33,101 bases of DNA. Origin: JAWPMV01 sp038527215. GTDB taxonomy: Bacteria; Bacteroidota; Bacteroidia; J057. The notes beneath the pieces were generated by a model. That model saw nothing but the letters and a program-made list of their open reading frames with translations, was not told the origin of the DNA and searched no databases. Of this stretch, positions 23,981-31,704 are shown piece after piece (positions within the stretch are counted from its first letter, which is position 1; each line of letters opens with the position of its first letter). The translations under genes and the position numbers were made by a program. The DNA lies in NCBI GenBank assembly GCA_038527215.1, contig JBCBGC010000089.1, positions 1 to 33,101 on the forward strand, given 5' to 3'.

Positions 23981-24913
23981 TCAATCAATCCACTGCGTAG
24001 AAAAATACCATAAATCATAGATGGTATGAGACCAGGCGGCAACGGCGATTTTTCGACGGGTAAAGATAATGTACATCGTTAAGCCAAAAAAGACTCGGTG
24101 GAAGAAACTATAAGTACACAGATGATCACCGTATCGGAAGAAATAGTGAGAAAAGGCATAAAGGAGAATGCCCAGACCTACCAGGAAATAATAATTATAA
24201 CTTTTGGGTTGGTGTTTGGGCACCTTGATCGGGATCACCCCCAAAGAGACGAGGTCCGATTTAAAAGGGGCCATGAACTTCTGCCTTTTCGCTATTTGGA
24301 TAATGAGCATGAAAAGCAGGCCCCGGAAGATAATTTCCTCATAAAAGCCAGACCCGAAAGCAAAAGCAATGTCTTGCCCAACGTTGGTGTGCAAAGACCT
24401 TTCGGAGTTGACCGTATCAAAGGCGATACAATTAATGATATCGGGTTGGAAGATGCGCAGGATGAAATCGTTGACCACGGGGACCAGGATGAAGGCCAGG
24501 GTACCCCAGATAAAGCCCTCAAAGATCTGGAAGAACCAATAGTACCAGTTAGGTCGGAACTTTTGTTTGGCCTTAGGCTTGAAGTTTTTGTTTTTCTTTT
24601 TAGCGTCCCGGTCCTTTTGCCGCTCTTTTGCATCCTTGACACCCGATAAGTCCAGGCGAATCGGATCTCCCCACCAGAGCAATAAACCCACGGTAATCAG
24701 AAAAATGGGATAATATCCGCGTAGCCAATATAAGATCACGAACCAAATATCTACTCCATTGTAGACCGCTGCTCGGGGCGTCCCAAAGAGCATCATCAGC
24801 AGGCCAAACATCAGCACGTGAATCAGAGAATGCGAGTATTCGTAAAAACGGTGGCTGACCGCTTTATTATACTCTGCCCAGGCTTTATAAAAAGGAGTTT
24901 CGGTAAAAACCAT
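23981..24913 (-). CDS. CPBP family intramembrane metalloprotease
   Basis: The 310-residue polytopic protein has the three CPBP (Abi/CAAX-protease-like) motifs in order: EExxxR at YEEIIFRG (Glu192, Glu193, Arg197), FxH at AFSHYFF (Phe254, His256) and HxxxD at SHTIYDLW (His296, Asp300). Members of this family are membrane glutamate proteases acting on prenylated proteins or peptides, and in bacteria they are linked to bacteriocin self-immunity and other poorly known roles. The substrate is unknown here. An unusual lysine-rich cytoplasmic loop lies at about 93-120 (KDAKERQKDRDAKKKNKN and beyond). The gene sits between lpxD and cbs on the same strand, 52 nt after lpxD, so it may share the lpxD transcript. 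Confidence 0.85.
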   Translation of the reverse strand: MVFTETPFYKAWAEYNKAVSHRFYEYSHSLIHVLMFGLLMMLFGTPRAAVYNGVDIWFVILYWLRGYYPIFLITVGLLLWWGDPIRLDLSGVKDAKERQKDRDAKKKNKNFKPKAKQKFRPNWYYWFFQIFEGFIWGTLAFILVPVVNDFILRIFQPDIINCIAFDTVNSERSLHTNVGQDIAFAFGSGFYEEIIFRGLLFMLIIQIAKRQKFMAPFKSDLVSLGVIPIKVPKHQPKSYNYYFLVGLGILLYAFSHYFFRYGDHLCTYSFFHRVFFGLTMYIIFTRRKIAVAAWSHTIYDLWYFSTQWID

Positions 24914-24965
24914 GTAGCCGCTGCTTTCCCTGTTAATCGCGTAAAACTACGATTTTTTGGGGATT

Positions 24966-25955
24966 TTAGGGGGTTTTATCCTTCCACTTGGCCATAAATT
25001 CCGGCAACTTGCGCAGGGCAGCGATCTCTCGCAATTTTTGCCGGGCGTCGACAGCCACCATGCCCAGGTATTTCTTGCCCCCTTCCAGGGAACTCATCAC
25101 GCCGGCTTTGCCGTACAGTTCGGCTCCTTTGCCGATGGTGAGCTTGGGGGTGACGCCTACCTGCCCCCACAAAATGACATCATCTTCCAGAATGACTACC
25201 CCGGCGATGCCCACCTGGGCTGCGATGAGGCAGCGCTGGCCGATCTGGCAATCATGGCCGACCTGGACCAGGTTGTCCAGCTTGGTGTAATCGCCAATGC
25301 GGGTGGGACCGGAGATGCCACGGTCGATGGAGCAGTTGGAGCCGATGTCCACGTTGTTTCCAATGACCACGCTGCCTTTGGTGAGCATTTTTTCCTTCCG
25401 ATCAGGGAGAGATTTAAAATAAAAAGCCTCTCCTCCTATCACGGTGCCGGAATTGATGCAGCTATGCTGGCCGATGGTGGTGTGATCATAAAGGGTAACC
25501 TGCGGAAAAAGTCGGCTATGCGCCCCAATTCTTACATCTGAGCCGATGACGCAGTTATGCCCGATCTGCACCCCGTCTTCAAGGACCACATTTTCTCCGA
25601 AAACCACGCCCTGGCCGATCACCACATCCTGGCCAAACTGAGGAGTTCCGTGGCGGTCGGCGGGAGAAAGCGGCTGAAAGTGCTCCAATAGCCGATTAAA
25701 ATCCCGAAAAGGCGCTTCAGAGACGATGAGGGCCTTTCCTTCTGGTACTTCTACCGCTTTATTGATGAGTATAGTGGTAGCCGCGCTGCTGAGGGCCTTC
25801 TGATAATATTTTTTCACATCCACAAAGGTCAGATCACCGGCTTGTACACCATGTATCTCATTTATGCCAAAGATTTGATGTTCCGGCTGCCCTAAAAATG
25901 TACAGTTGAGTAATTTTGCTAACTGATCTAGTCTGACGGGGCTGGATAGTTTCAT
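24966..25955 (-). CDS. lpxD: UDP-3-O-acylglucosamine N-acyltransferase LpxD
   Basis: LpxD N-acylates UDP-3-O-acyl-glucosamine in lipid A synthesis. The 329-residue protein has an N-terminal uridine-binding domain (about 1-100) with LTFVDVKKYYQKAL. Then comes a left-handed beta-helix of hexapeptide repeats (about 105-300: VVIGQGVVFGENVVLEDGVQIG, in pieces of I-G-x-x-V type), and a short helical C-terminus. The catalytic histidine is expected at His234 in DNLVQVGHDCQIG. SIDRGISGPTRIGDYTKLDN is a family signature. It is divergent from hppA, with a 93-nt intergenic region. The cell therefore makes a lipid A outer membrane. A second lpxD-like gene elsewhere cannot be excluded. Confidence 0.9.
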   Translation of the reverse strand: MKLSSPVRLDQLAKLLNCTFLGQPEHQIFGINEIHGVQAGDLTFVDVKKYYQKALSSAATTILINKAVEVPEGKALIVSEAPFRDFNRLLEHFQPLSPADRHGTPQFGQDVVIGQGVVFGENVVLEDGVQIGHNCVIGSDVRIGAHSRLFPQVTLYDHTTIGQHSCINSGTVIGGEAFYFKSLPDRKEKMLTKGSVVIGNNVDIGSNCSIDRGISGPTRIGDYTKLDNLVQVGHDCQIGQRCLIAAQVGIAGVVILEDDVILWGQVGVTPKLTIGKGAELYGKAGVMSSLEGGKKYLGMVAVDARQKLREIAALRKLPEFMAKWKDKTP

Positions 25956-26048
25956 GCTCAGGGGTTTGCTTTTAACGGGCTAAGGGCTAAATTTGCAGCT
26001 TTATTATCGCTAAGCTATCATTACTCTAAGCAACTTTACAAAAAATAC

Positions 26049-28451
26049 ATGGAACTACTCGTTTATCTTTTGCCACTGGCAGGTGTGATAGGCCTGCTCT
26101 ACACCTTTGTTCGTTCATCCTGGGTCAGAAAGCAAGAGGTCGGCGATGCTAAGATGGCAGATATTGCCAAGCACATCGCTGACGGGGCTATGGCCTTTCT
26201 GAAAGCTGAATACCGGGTTCTCGGCATCTTTGTCGTAGCAGTAGCAGCTCTGCTTGCCTTTAAAGGTCAAAGTGAAGCTACTTCTAACTGGTGGGTGGCA
26301 GTTTCCTTTATCGTCGGGGCCATTTGCTCTGCCCTGGCTGGTTTTATCGGTATGCGAGTAGCCACTCTCGCCAACGTGCGTACCACCAACGCGGCCAGAA
26401 CTTCTTTAGGGAAAGCCCTGGAAGTAGCCTTCGCCGGCGGTTCCGTGATGGGACTGGGGGTGGTAGGCCTCGGAGTACTCGGACTCGGACTACTACTGAT
26501 TCTTTATTCTGCGCTGGACTTCGCCGGAGACGGTGCTGCCGTACAGCAAGCTGAGTTGAACACCATTCTGAATGTTATTTCTGGTTTCTCCCTGGGAGCT
26601 TCTTCCATCGCGCTTTTTGCCCGTGTGGGTGGAGGTATCTATACCAAAGCGGCTGATGTAGGGGCTGACCTGGTAGGAAAAGTGGAAGCCGGTATTCCTG
26701 AAGACCACCCGCTCAACCCTGCTACTATCGCCGATAACGTAGGCGATAACGTAGGAGACGTTGCTGGGATGGGGGCTGACCTTTTTGAATCTTATGTAGG
26801 CTCCATCATCGGTACCATGGTACTGGGTGGGGTTTGGTTAGGCCTGCCTGAATTTGCTGGTCAATTCAACGGCATGGGCGCTGTTCTGCTGCCTTTGACT
26901 CTCGCGGCAGTGGGCATCATCGTATCTATTTTCGGAACTTTCCTCGTACGGGTAAAAGAAGGCGGAAGTCCTCACCGTGCCTTGAACATGGGCGAATTTG
27001 GTTCTGCTGGTATTATGCTGGTAGCTTCCTATTTTATCATCACCATGATGTTACCCGAAAGCTGGTCTTACGGTGGAACTGAGTATACTTCCCTCGGGGT
27101 ATTTCTGGCCGTGATCGCTGGCTTGGTCGCTGGATTAGCCGTTGGAAAAATTACGGAATATTATACAGGCACCGGTACGCGTCCGGTCAGTGGGATTGTC
27201 AAGCAGTCTTTGACGGGTGCGGCTACCAATATTATTTCTGGTTTGGGTGTGGGCATGATGTCTACCGCTATTCCGATTCTGCTGATTGCGGCAGCTATTC
27301 TGATCTCTCACCATTTTGCTGGGCTGTACGGTATCGCCATCGCGGCGGTAGGAATGCTGGCTAACACCGGTATTCAGCTGGCCGTAGATGCCTACGGACC
27401 GATCTCAGATAATGCAGGTGGTATCGCCGAAATGTCTGAATTGCCTAAGGAGGTACGTCAGCGTACCGATAAACTAGATGCGGTAGGAAACACCACGGCT
27501 GCCATCGGAAAAGGATTTGCGATTGCTTCTGCGGCCTTGACTGCTTTGGCCCTGTTTGCGGCCTTTATGCAGCAAGCCAATATCACCACCATTGATATCG
27601 CTCAGCCAAAAGTAATGGCGGGGCTGCTGGTTGGGGCTATGCTGCCCTTCGTTTTCTCTGCCCTGGCGATGAATGCGGTAGGTAGAGCGGCCATGGCCAT
27701 GATTCAGGAAGTACGTCGTCAATTCGCTTCTATTCCTGAACTGAAGGCCGCCCTGGACATCATGAAAAAATACGATGCCGATCTGACCAATGCGACGGAG
27801 GAAGACATGGCGATCTTCAAAGCCGCTGATGGCAAAGCTGAATATGCCAAGTGTGTAGAGATTTCTACAGCTGCCTCCATCAAAGAAATGGTGGTACCTG
27901 GTGTATTGGCGATTGTGGTGCCTGTGGTAGTCGGTCTGGCGGGTGGTCCCGAGATGCTCGGTGGGCTGCTGGCTGGGGTAACTTCTGCCGGGGTACTGAT
28001 GGCCATCTTCCAGTCTAACGCTGGGGGTGCCTGGGACAACGCTAAGAAGATGTTCGAAGAAGGGGTAGATATCAACGGAGAAAAATACTACAAAGGATCT
28101 GAGCCACACAAAGCGGCCGTAGTAGGAGATACCGTGGGTGATCCTTTCAAAGATACTTCCGGTCCTTCTCTCAATATTCTGTTGAAACTGATGTCCGTAG
28201 TGGCGCTAGTAATTGCTCCAACCATTGCCCTGGAAGTAAGCAGCGATGAGCAAAGCTTATTGACGCCTCCAGCCATTGAGCAAGTCATGCCTGCGGCTGA
28301 GGAAGCTGACTACCAGGATTACGTGGTGCCTCAGCAAACCGATGAGGCTACGCCTGCCGAAGCTAATGAGCACGTAGATCGGACGGAAGCGGCAAAAATT
28401 ATTTTCCCTTTGGCGCACTACCTGTCTCCTAAAAAGGAGGAAGGCTGCTAG
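26049..28451 (+). CDS. hppA: Membrane-bound cation-pumping pyrophosphatase
   Basis: This integral membrane enzyme couples pyrophosphate hydrolysis to Na+ or H+ transport. Motifs are DVGADLVGKVEAGIPEDHP (starting at about residue 203), DNVGDNVGDVAGMGADLFESYVG, DAYGPISDNAGGIAEM, and DTVGDPFKDTSGPSLNILLKL near the end of the core. GNTTAAIGKGFAI has Ala484 where K+-independent enzymes have Lys, so it should be K+-dependent. The Glu in DLFESYVG is the position found in Na+-pumping enzymes, so Na+ transport is likely but not proven. At 800 residues it is longer than usual. After the last helix there is a Glu/Ala-rich tail of about 70 residues ending in KKEEGC. A clear terminator follows. Confidence 0.95.
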   Translation: MELLVYLLPLAGVIGLLYTFVRSSWVRKQEVGDAKMADIAKHIADGAMAFLKAEYRVLGIFVVAVAALLAFKGQSEATSNWWVAVSFIVGAICSALAGFIGMRVATLANVRTTNAARTSLGKALEVAFAGGSVMGLGVVGLGVLGLGLLLILYSALDFAGDGAAVQQAELNTILNVISGFSLGASSIALFARVGGGIYTKAADVGADLVGKVEAGIPEDHPLNPATIADNVGDNVGDVAGMGADLFESYVGSIIGTMVLGGVWLGLPEFAGQFNGMGAVLLPLTLAAVGIIVSIFGTFLVRVKEGGSPHRALNMGEFGSAGIMLVASYFIITMMLPESWSYGGTEYTSLGVFLAVIAGLVAGLAVGKITEYYTGTGTRPVSGIVKQSLTGAATNIISGLGVGMMSTAIPILLIAAAILISHHFAGLYGIAIAAVGMLANTGIQLAVDAYGPISDNAGGIAEMSELPKEVRQRTDKLDAVGNTTAAIGKGFAIASAALTALALFAAFMQQANITTIDIAQPKVMAGLLVGAMLPFVFSALAMNAVGRAAMAMIQEVRRQFASIPELKAALDIMKKYDADLTNATEEDMAIFKAADGKAEYAKCVEISTAASIKEMVVPGVLAIVVPVVVGLAGGPEMLGGLLAGVTSAGVLMAIFQSNAGGAWDNAKKMFEEGVDINGEKYYKGSEPHKAAVVGDTVGDPFKDTSGPSLNILLKLMSVVALVIAPTIALEVSSDEQSLLTPPAIEQVMPAAEEADYQDYVVPQQTDEATPAEANEHVDRTEAAKIIFPLAHYLSPKKEEGC

Positions 28452-28475
28452 TCATCGGAAAAAAATCATAGATTT

Positions 28476-28505
28476 GGGGAAGGCCTATTGCCTTCCCCTT
28501 TTTTT
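28476..28505 (+). terminator. Intrinsic terminator of hppA
   Basis: GGGGAAGGC (28476-28484) and GCCTTCCCC (28490-28498) form a perfect 9-bp stem around a 5-nt loop and are followed by seven T residues (28499-28505). The next gene's ATG starts at 28506, directly after the T-run. Confidence 0.9.
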
Positions 28506-28814
28506 ATGGAATCACCCGCATCTAACACCTGGGCTCGACAAGAGAAAGGCCTCTTCTGGGCCGCGGTTGCTGTGGCTGCTTTTTTTCTTCTCATCTGGGG
28601 CAGTTTTCAATTGCAGTGGGAGCCGATTTGGTTAGGGGTCATCCGGGAATTATTCACCCTGCCTTTGATGGCCGGGCAACTGATCCTGCCTGTCCTGGCC
28701 TTTTTGTCCTGGAGAGCGGTAGGCTGGAAAATGCCCTCCTATGCCGTAGCGGCTCTGGGGGTGAGTTTGATAACCATTGGCTTGACTATCGGAAGCCTGA
28801 TCTTAGCATTTTGA
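28506..28814 (+). CDS. Small membrane protein of unknown function
   Basis: I do not recognise a family. It is a 102-residue protein with three predicted membrane segments: about 17-36 (GLFWAAVAVAAFFLLIWGSF), 48-68 (LFTLPLMAGQLILPVLAFL), and 79-101 (VAALGVSLITIGLTIGSLIL). The segment between helices contains an Arg and a Trp (SWRAVGWKMP). ATG 28506 is the only start that avoids the terminator stem. A TTG at 28488 lies inside that stem. It is followed after 6 nt by the CAT-like gene on the same strand, so the two are probably cotranscribed. No promoter or ribosome binding site is visible, because the terminator fills the space. Confidence 0.65.
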   Translation: MESPASNTWARQEKGLFWAAVAVAAFFLLIWGSFQLQWEPIWLGVIRELFTLPLMAGQLILPVLAFLSWRAVGWKMPSYAVAALGVSLITIGLTIGSLILAF

Positions 28815-28820
28815 TGCCGC

Positions 28821-29462
28821 ATGAACTATCGGGAAATAGAGGTTGAAAGCTGGGCCCGTCGAGCCACCTACGAGTGGTTCAAAGACTTTGACGACCCTTT
28901 TTTCGAAATGACAGCCAGTCTTGATGTAGATCGCCTGTTTCGGCTGTGTAAGACCGAGGGAAGGTCCTTTTATCTGGGTAGTACCTTTTGGTCCATCCAT
29001 GCTGCGAATCAGTTGGATGAAATGAAAACCCGGATCCGGGATGGGAAGGTGATTGTATATGACAAGATAGAGGCTGGCAATACGGTGCTACATGCCGACC
29101 AATCCTTTAGCTTCTGCTATTTTCCCTATGAAGGTGACTGGGATATGTTCGAACAAAAAGGGCAGGCCGCCATTGAAGCCGAAATGGCGCAAAAATCCTT
29201 TGATCCCCGCCTTTCTCAGCAACATGTTATCCATTATTCCACCATTCCCTGGATCCCTTTTACCAGTTTTAAGCACGCCCGCAAAAGCGTAGCTCCTGGC
29301 CAGGATACCATCCCCAAGCTGGTGTTTGGGCAGGCCCAGGAAATTAACGGAAGCTGGCGCATGCCCCTATCTGTTTCGCTCCATCATGCCCTGGCCGATG
29401 GTTACCACATGGGTGAATATTTTCGCTTGTTCCAGCAAATGCTCCATGACTTGAACGGCTGA
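28821..29462 (+). CDS. Chloramphenicol acetyltransferase-like (CAT family) protein
   Basis: This 213-residue protein has the length and trimeric CAT-type motifs: FFEMTASLDVDRL near the N-terminus, ADQSFSFCYFPYEGDWDMF, IPWIPFTSFKHA, and the active-site block VSLHHALADGYHMGEYF with catalytic His189 and the structural Asp193. CAT proteins use acetyl-CoA to acetylate a hydroxyl group of chloramphenicol. Members in environmental Bacteroidota are often not resistance genes, and substrate specificity cannot be read from sequence. Only 6 nt separate it from the small membrane protein upstream. I see no sign of a mobile element around it. Confidence 0.85.
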   Translation: MNYREIEVESWARRATYEWFKDFDDPFFEMTASLDVDRLFRLCKTEGRSFYLGSTFWSIHAANQLDEMKTRIRDGKVIVYDKIEAGNTVLHADQSFSFCYFPYEGDWDMFEQKGQAAIEAEMAQKSFDPRLSQQHVIHYSTIPWIPFTSFKHARKSVAPGQDTIPKLVFGQAQEINGSWRMPLSVSLHHALADGYHMGEYFRLFQQMLHDLNG

Positions 29463-29503
29463 TTTTGTTCGATAAAAATCTTTTCTTCTGCCTGCATCCT
29501 TCC

Positions 29504-29511
29504 TACCTTTG
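29504..29511 (+). promoter_or_regulatory. Candidate -7 element for the DUF3817-like gene
   Basis: TACCTTTG is an exact match to the Bacteroidota -7 consensus TAnnTTTG. Transcription would start near 29517, about 20 nt before the ATG at 29538. The -33 region (around 29481-29485, TTTTC) is weak. It lies in the 75-nt gap after the CAT-like gene. Confidence 0.4.
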
Positions 29512-29537
29512 AGGCCTCTTAGAAAGTGAGTATTAGT

Positions 29538-29855
29538 ATGCAAAAACTCAAGAATCTCCAGCGCATTGGGGTAGCAGAAGCCATCTCTTTTATCCTGCTC
29601 ATGTTTATCGCCATGCCCCTTAAGTACCTGGCAGATATTCCTGAACCTGTTACCTACCTAGGCTGGGCCCACGGGGTGCTGTTTATTCTTTTTTGTAGCG
29701 CAGCTGGTCTGGTGATGCTAGCGTATAAAAAATCTATCTGGTGGTTTGCTGGAGGCTTTATCGCAGCCTTATTACCCTTTGGCCCCTTTGTGTGGGACAA
29801 AAAAGTGTTACAGCCCATGGCTTCTGAACTGGAAAAGGGGACTGCTGAGGCTTGA
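29538..29855 (+). CDS. DUF3817-like small membrane protein
   Basis: The 105-residue protein matches the layout of DUF3817 membrane proteins: RIGVAEAISFILLMFIAMPLKYLADIPEPVTYLGWAHGVLF (quoted in parts; residues 8-48), a second helix (LFILFCSAAGLVMLAY) and a third (WWFAGGFIAALLPFGPFVWD). The conserved pieces are the AEAISF helix, AMPLKY, and GWAHGVLF. The function of the family is unknown. The frame also has an upstream GTG (29526), but ATG 29538 gives the normal family N-terminus. The short charged C-terminus is ELEKGTAEA. The photolyase gene starts 34 nt after its stop. Confidence 0.8.
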   Translation: MQKLKNLQRIGVAEAISFILLMFIAMPLKYLADIPEPVTYLGWAHGVLFILFCSAAGLVMLAYKKSIWWFAGGFIAALLPFGPFVWDKKVLQPMASELEKGTAEA

Positions 29856-29889
29856 GAAACATTTTTCCTACGGTTGAGGTTCTACCACC

Positions 29890-31191
29890 ATGGCCGATGC
29901 ATTCACTATTCACTGGTTCCGGCGCGACCTTCGCCTGGACGATAACACCGCTTTATTTCATGCCCTTAGTTCTGGGCACCCTGTCATTCCCCTGTTCATT
30001 TTCGACCGGGAAATCCTCGATGAACTCCCTCAGCAAGATGCCAGAGTGGACTTCATTCATCGACGACTGAGCGAAATACAAACTCAACTTACTGCGCTAG
30101 GGAGTAGCCTGCTGGTATACTACGGCAAGCCAGAAGAGGTCTGGCCACAAATTCTGGCCGATTATCCGGTAGTGGCTGTCCATACCAACCACGATTACGA
30201 ACCCTATGCCAAAACCCGGGACGAGCACATCGGCGAATTTCTGGCAGGACAAGGGGTTTCTTTTATGACCTGGCGGGATCAGGTCATCTTTGAAAAGGAG
30301 GAAATTCTGACCGGTGCAGGAGGCCCCTACACGGTTTTTACCCCTTTCAGTAAAAAATGGAAAGCGATGCTCACCGAGGAACGCCTGGCCTCGTTTGATA
30401 CGGAAAGCTTGTTTGGGAACTTCTTTCCCACTGAGCCCCTTGCCATACCTTCCCTGGCTGAGATGGGCTTTGCCCCTTCCCAGATTGCTTTTCCGCCCTC
30501 TATCGCGGACCCGGAAGTGATCAAAGTCTACGACCAGCGGCGGAACTTTCCGGCTATCCCCGGTACGACCCGGCTGGGCCTTCACTTGCGCTTTGGCACC
30601 ATCAGCATTCGGAAATTGACCCGTCAAGCCCGCTTGCTGAATGAAACCTATCTCAACGAGTTGATTTGGCGAGAATTTTATATGCAGATCCTCTGGAACT
30701 TTCCGCATGTGGTGAGTGGGCCTTTTCGTCCCGCTTATGCAGCCATCCCCTGGCGAAATGTGGAGGAGGAATTTAACGCCTGGTGTGAGGGAAAAACCGG
30801 TTACCCGATGGTGGATGCCGGCATGCGTGAACTCAACGAGACGGGCTATATGCATAACCGGGTGCGCATGGTGGTGGCTTCTTTTCTTACCAAGCATTTG
30901 CTGATCAACTGGCAGTGGGGGGAAGCCTATTTTGCTGAAAAACTCCTCGATTTTGAACTCTCCTCCAACAATGGCGGCTGGCAATGGGCCGCGGGTTGTG
31001 GGACGGATGCCGCTCCTTATTTTCGGGTGTTTAACCCAGAATCCCAATTGAAGAAATTTGATGGTAAAGGTGCCTACGTAAGGAAGTGGGTGCCTGAATG
31101 GGAAACCCCGGCTTACCCCAATCCGATCGTCGAGCATAAATTTGCTCGCGAACGCTGCCTGGCGGCTTACCAGTCGGTTCTGAAGAAGTAG
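29890..31191 (+). CDS. phrB: Class I cyclobutane pyrimidine dimer photolyase
   Basis: This 433-residue flavoprotein repairs UV-induced pyrimidine dimers with blue light. It has an N-terminal Rossmann-like antenna domain (IHWFRRDLRLDDNTAL at about 7-22, VIPLFIFD) and a C-terminal FAD domain. FAD-site motifs are TRLGLHLRFGTISIR, ELIWREFYMQILWNFPHV, GKTGYPMVDAGMRELNETGYMHNRVRMVVASFL, and DFELSSNNGGWQWAAGCGTDAAPYFRVFNP, given in pieces. The length fits the family (E. coli 472). Motif WxxGxTGxPxVDAxM is present as WCEGKTGYPMVDAGM. Members of this family can also be cryptochromes, but the CPD-photolyase motifs are intact. The stop is followed by repeat array 2. Confidence 0.95.
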   Translation: MADAFTIHWFRRDLRLDDNTALFHALSSGHPVIPLFIFDREILDELPQQDARVDFIHRRLSEIQTQLTALGSSLLVYYGKPEEVWPQILADYPVVAVHTNHDYEPYAKTRDEHIGEFLAGQGVSFMTWRDQVIFEKEEILTGAGGPYTVFTPFSKKWKAMLTEERLASFDTESLFGNFFPTEPLAIPSLAEMGFAPSQIAFPPSIADPEVIKVYDQRRNFPAIPGTTRLGLHLRFGTISIRKLTRQARLLNETYLNELIWREFYMQILWNFPHVVSGPFRPAYAAIPWRNVEEEFNAWCEGKTGYPMVDAGMRELNETGYMHNRVRMVVASFLTKHLLINWQWGEAYFAEKLLDFELSSNNGGWQWAAGCGTDAAPYFRVFNPESQLKKFDGKGAYVRKWVPEWETPAYPNPIVEHKFARERCLAAYQSVLKK

Positions 31192-31288
31192 TTCGGCGGA
31201 CTCCTTTTCTGTGTGGCAATATTCTCGCGCCTGACGGTGAGTCGGGGTGTGCTTGTACGGCCTTGGCTGCGGGTTGGTTGCCCTTGTA

Positions 31289-31652
31289 GCCGCAGCTGGT
31301 AGCTGCGGCGGAGGGGTTGTGACCGGCTGGAAGCCAGTGTTACGGGTTGGTTGCCCTCGTAGCCGCAGCTTGTAGCTGCGGCGGAGGGTTTATGACCGGC
31401 TGGAAGCTGGTGCTGCGGGTTGGTTGCCCTCGTAGCCGCAGCTTGTAGCTGCGGCGGAGGGGTTGTGACCGGCTGGAAGCCAGTGTTACGGGTTGATTGC
31501 CCTCGTAGCCGCAGCTTGTAGCTACGGCGGAGGGGTTGTGACCGGCTGGAAGCCAGTGTTACGGGTTGACCGGGTGGGACCCATACCGGCTGGAAGCCAG
31601 TGTTACGGGTGGATTGGGTGGGACCCATACCGGCTGGAAGCCAGTGTTACGG
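31289..31652. repeat. Modular hairpin repeat array 2
   Basis: Most of the 513-nt space between phrB and the ATPase gene is an array. Four units 73 bp apart each have a hairpin, GCCGCAGCT-3 nt-AGCTGCGGC (starts 31289, 31362, 31435, 31508; the last has one mismatched pair), followed by the same T module as in array 1 (starts 31321, 31394, 31467, 31540). Two 44-bp units then follow, with T copies at 31584 and 31628 (first base T instead of G), each preceded by a GGGT-GGG-ACCC hairpin (31573-31583 and 31617-31627). The second T copy (31394) is degenerate. Flanks 31192-31288 and 31653-31704 hold no gene. I see no transposase. Confidence 0.9.
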
Positions 31653-31704
31653 GTGGATTGGCGGACTTTGGGGATTTTTGGTAATTTATGCGCCTAACTC
31701 CAAT

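Noticed and set aside
24098..24649. 183-aa plus-strand frame
   Set aside because: It is a shadow of the CPBP protease gene, which has all three catalytic motifs on the minus strand.
28821..29462. Acquired chloramphenicol resistance gene on a mobile element
   Set aside because: The CAT motifs are real, but no insertion sequence, integrase or terminal repeats are nearby, and composition resembles the neighbours.
30097..31137. 346-aa open frame on the minus strand
   Set aside because: It is antisense to the photolyase gene, whose motifs are complete on the plus strand.
31289..31652. CRISPR array or tandem coding repeat
   Set aside because: The 73-bp units are copies over their whole length, without variable spacers, and the frame is not maintained.
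31167..31704. Open frames across array 2, including a 153-aa minus frame and the N-terminal extension of the ATPase gene
   Set aside because: These also read through T modules (NTGFQPV, PAGSQCYG). Unit lengths of 73 and 44 bp are not multiples of three, so there is no preserved reading frame. The ATPase homology begins only at 31705.
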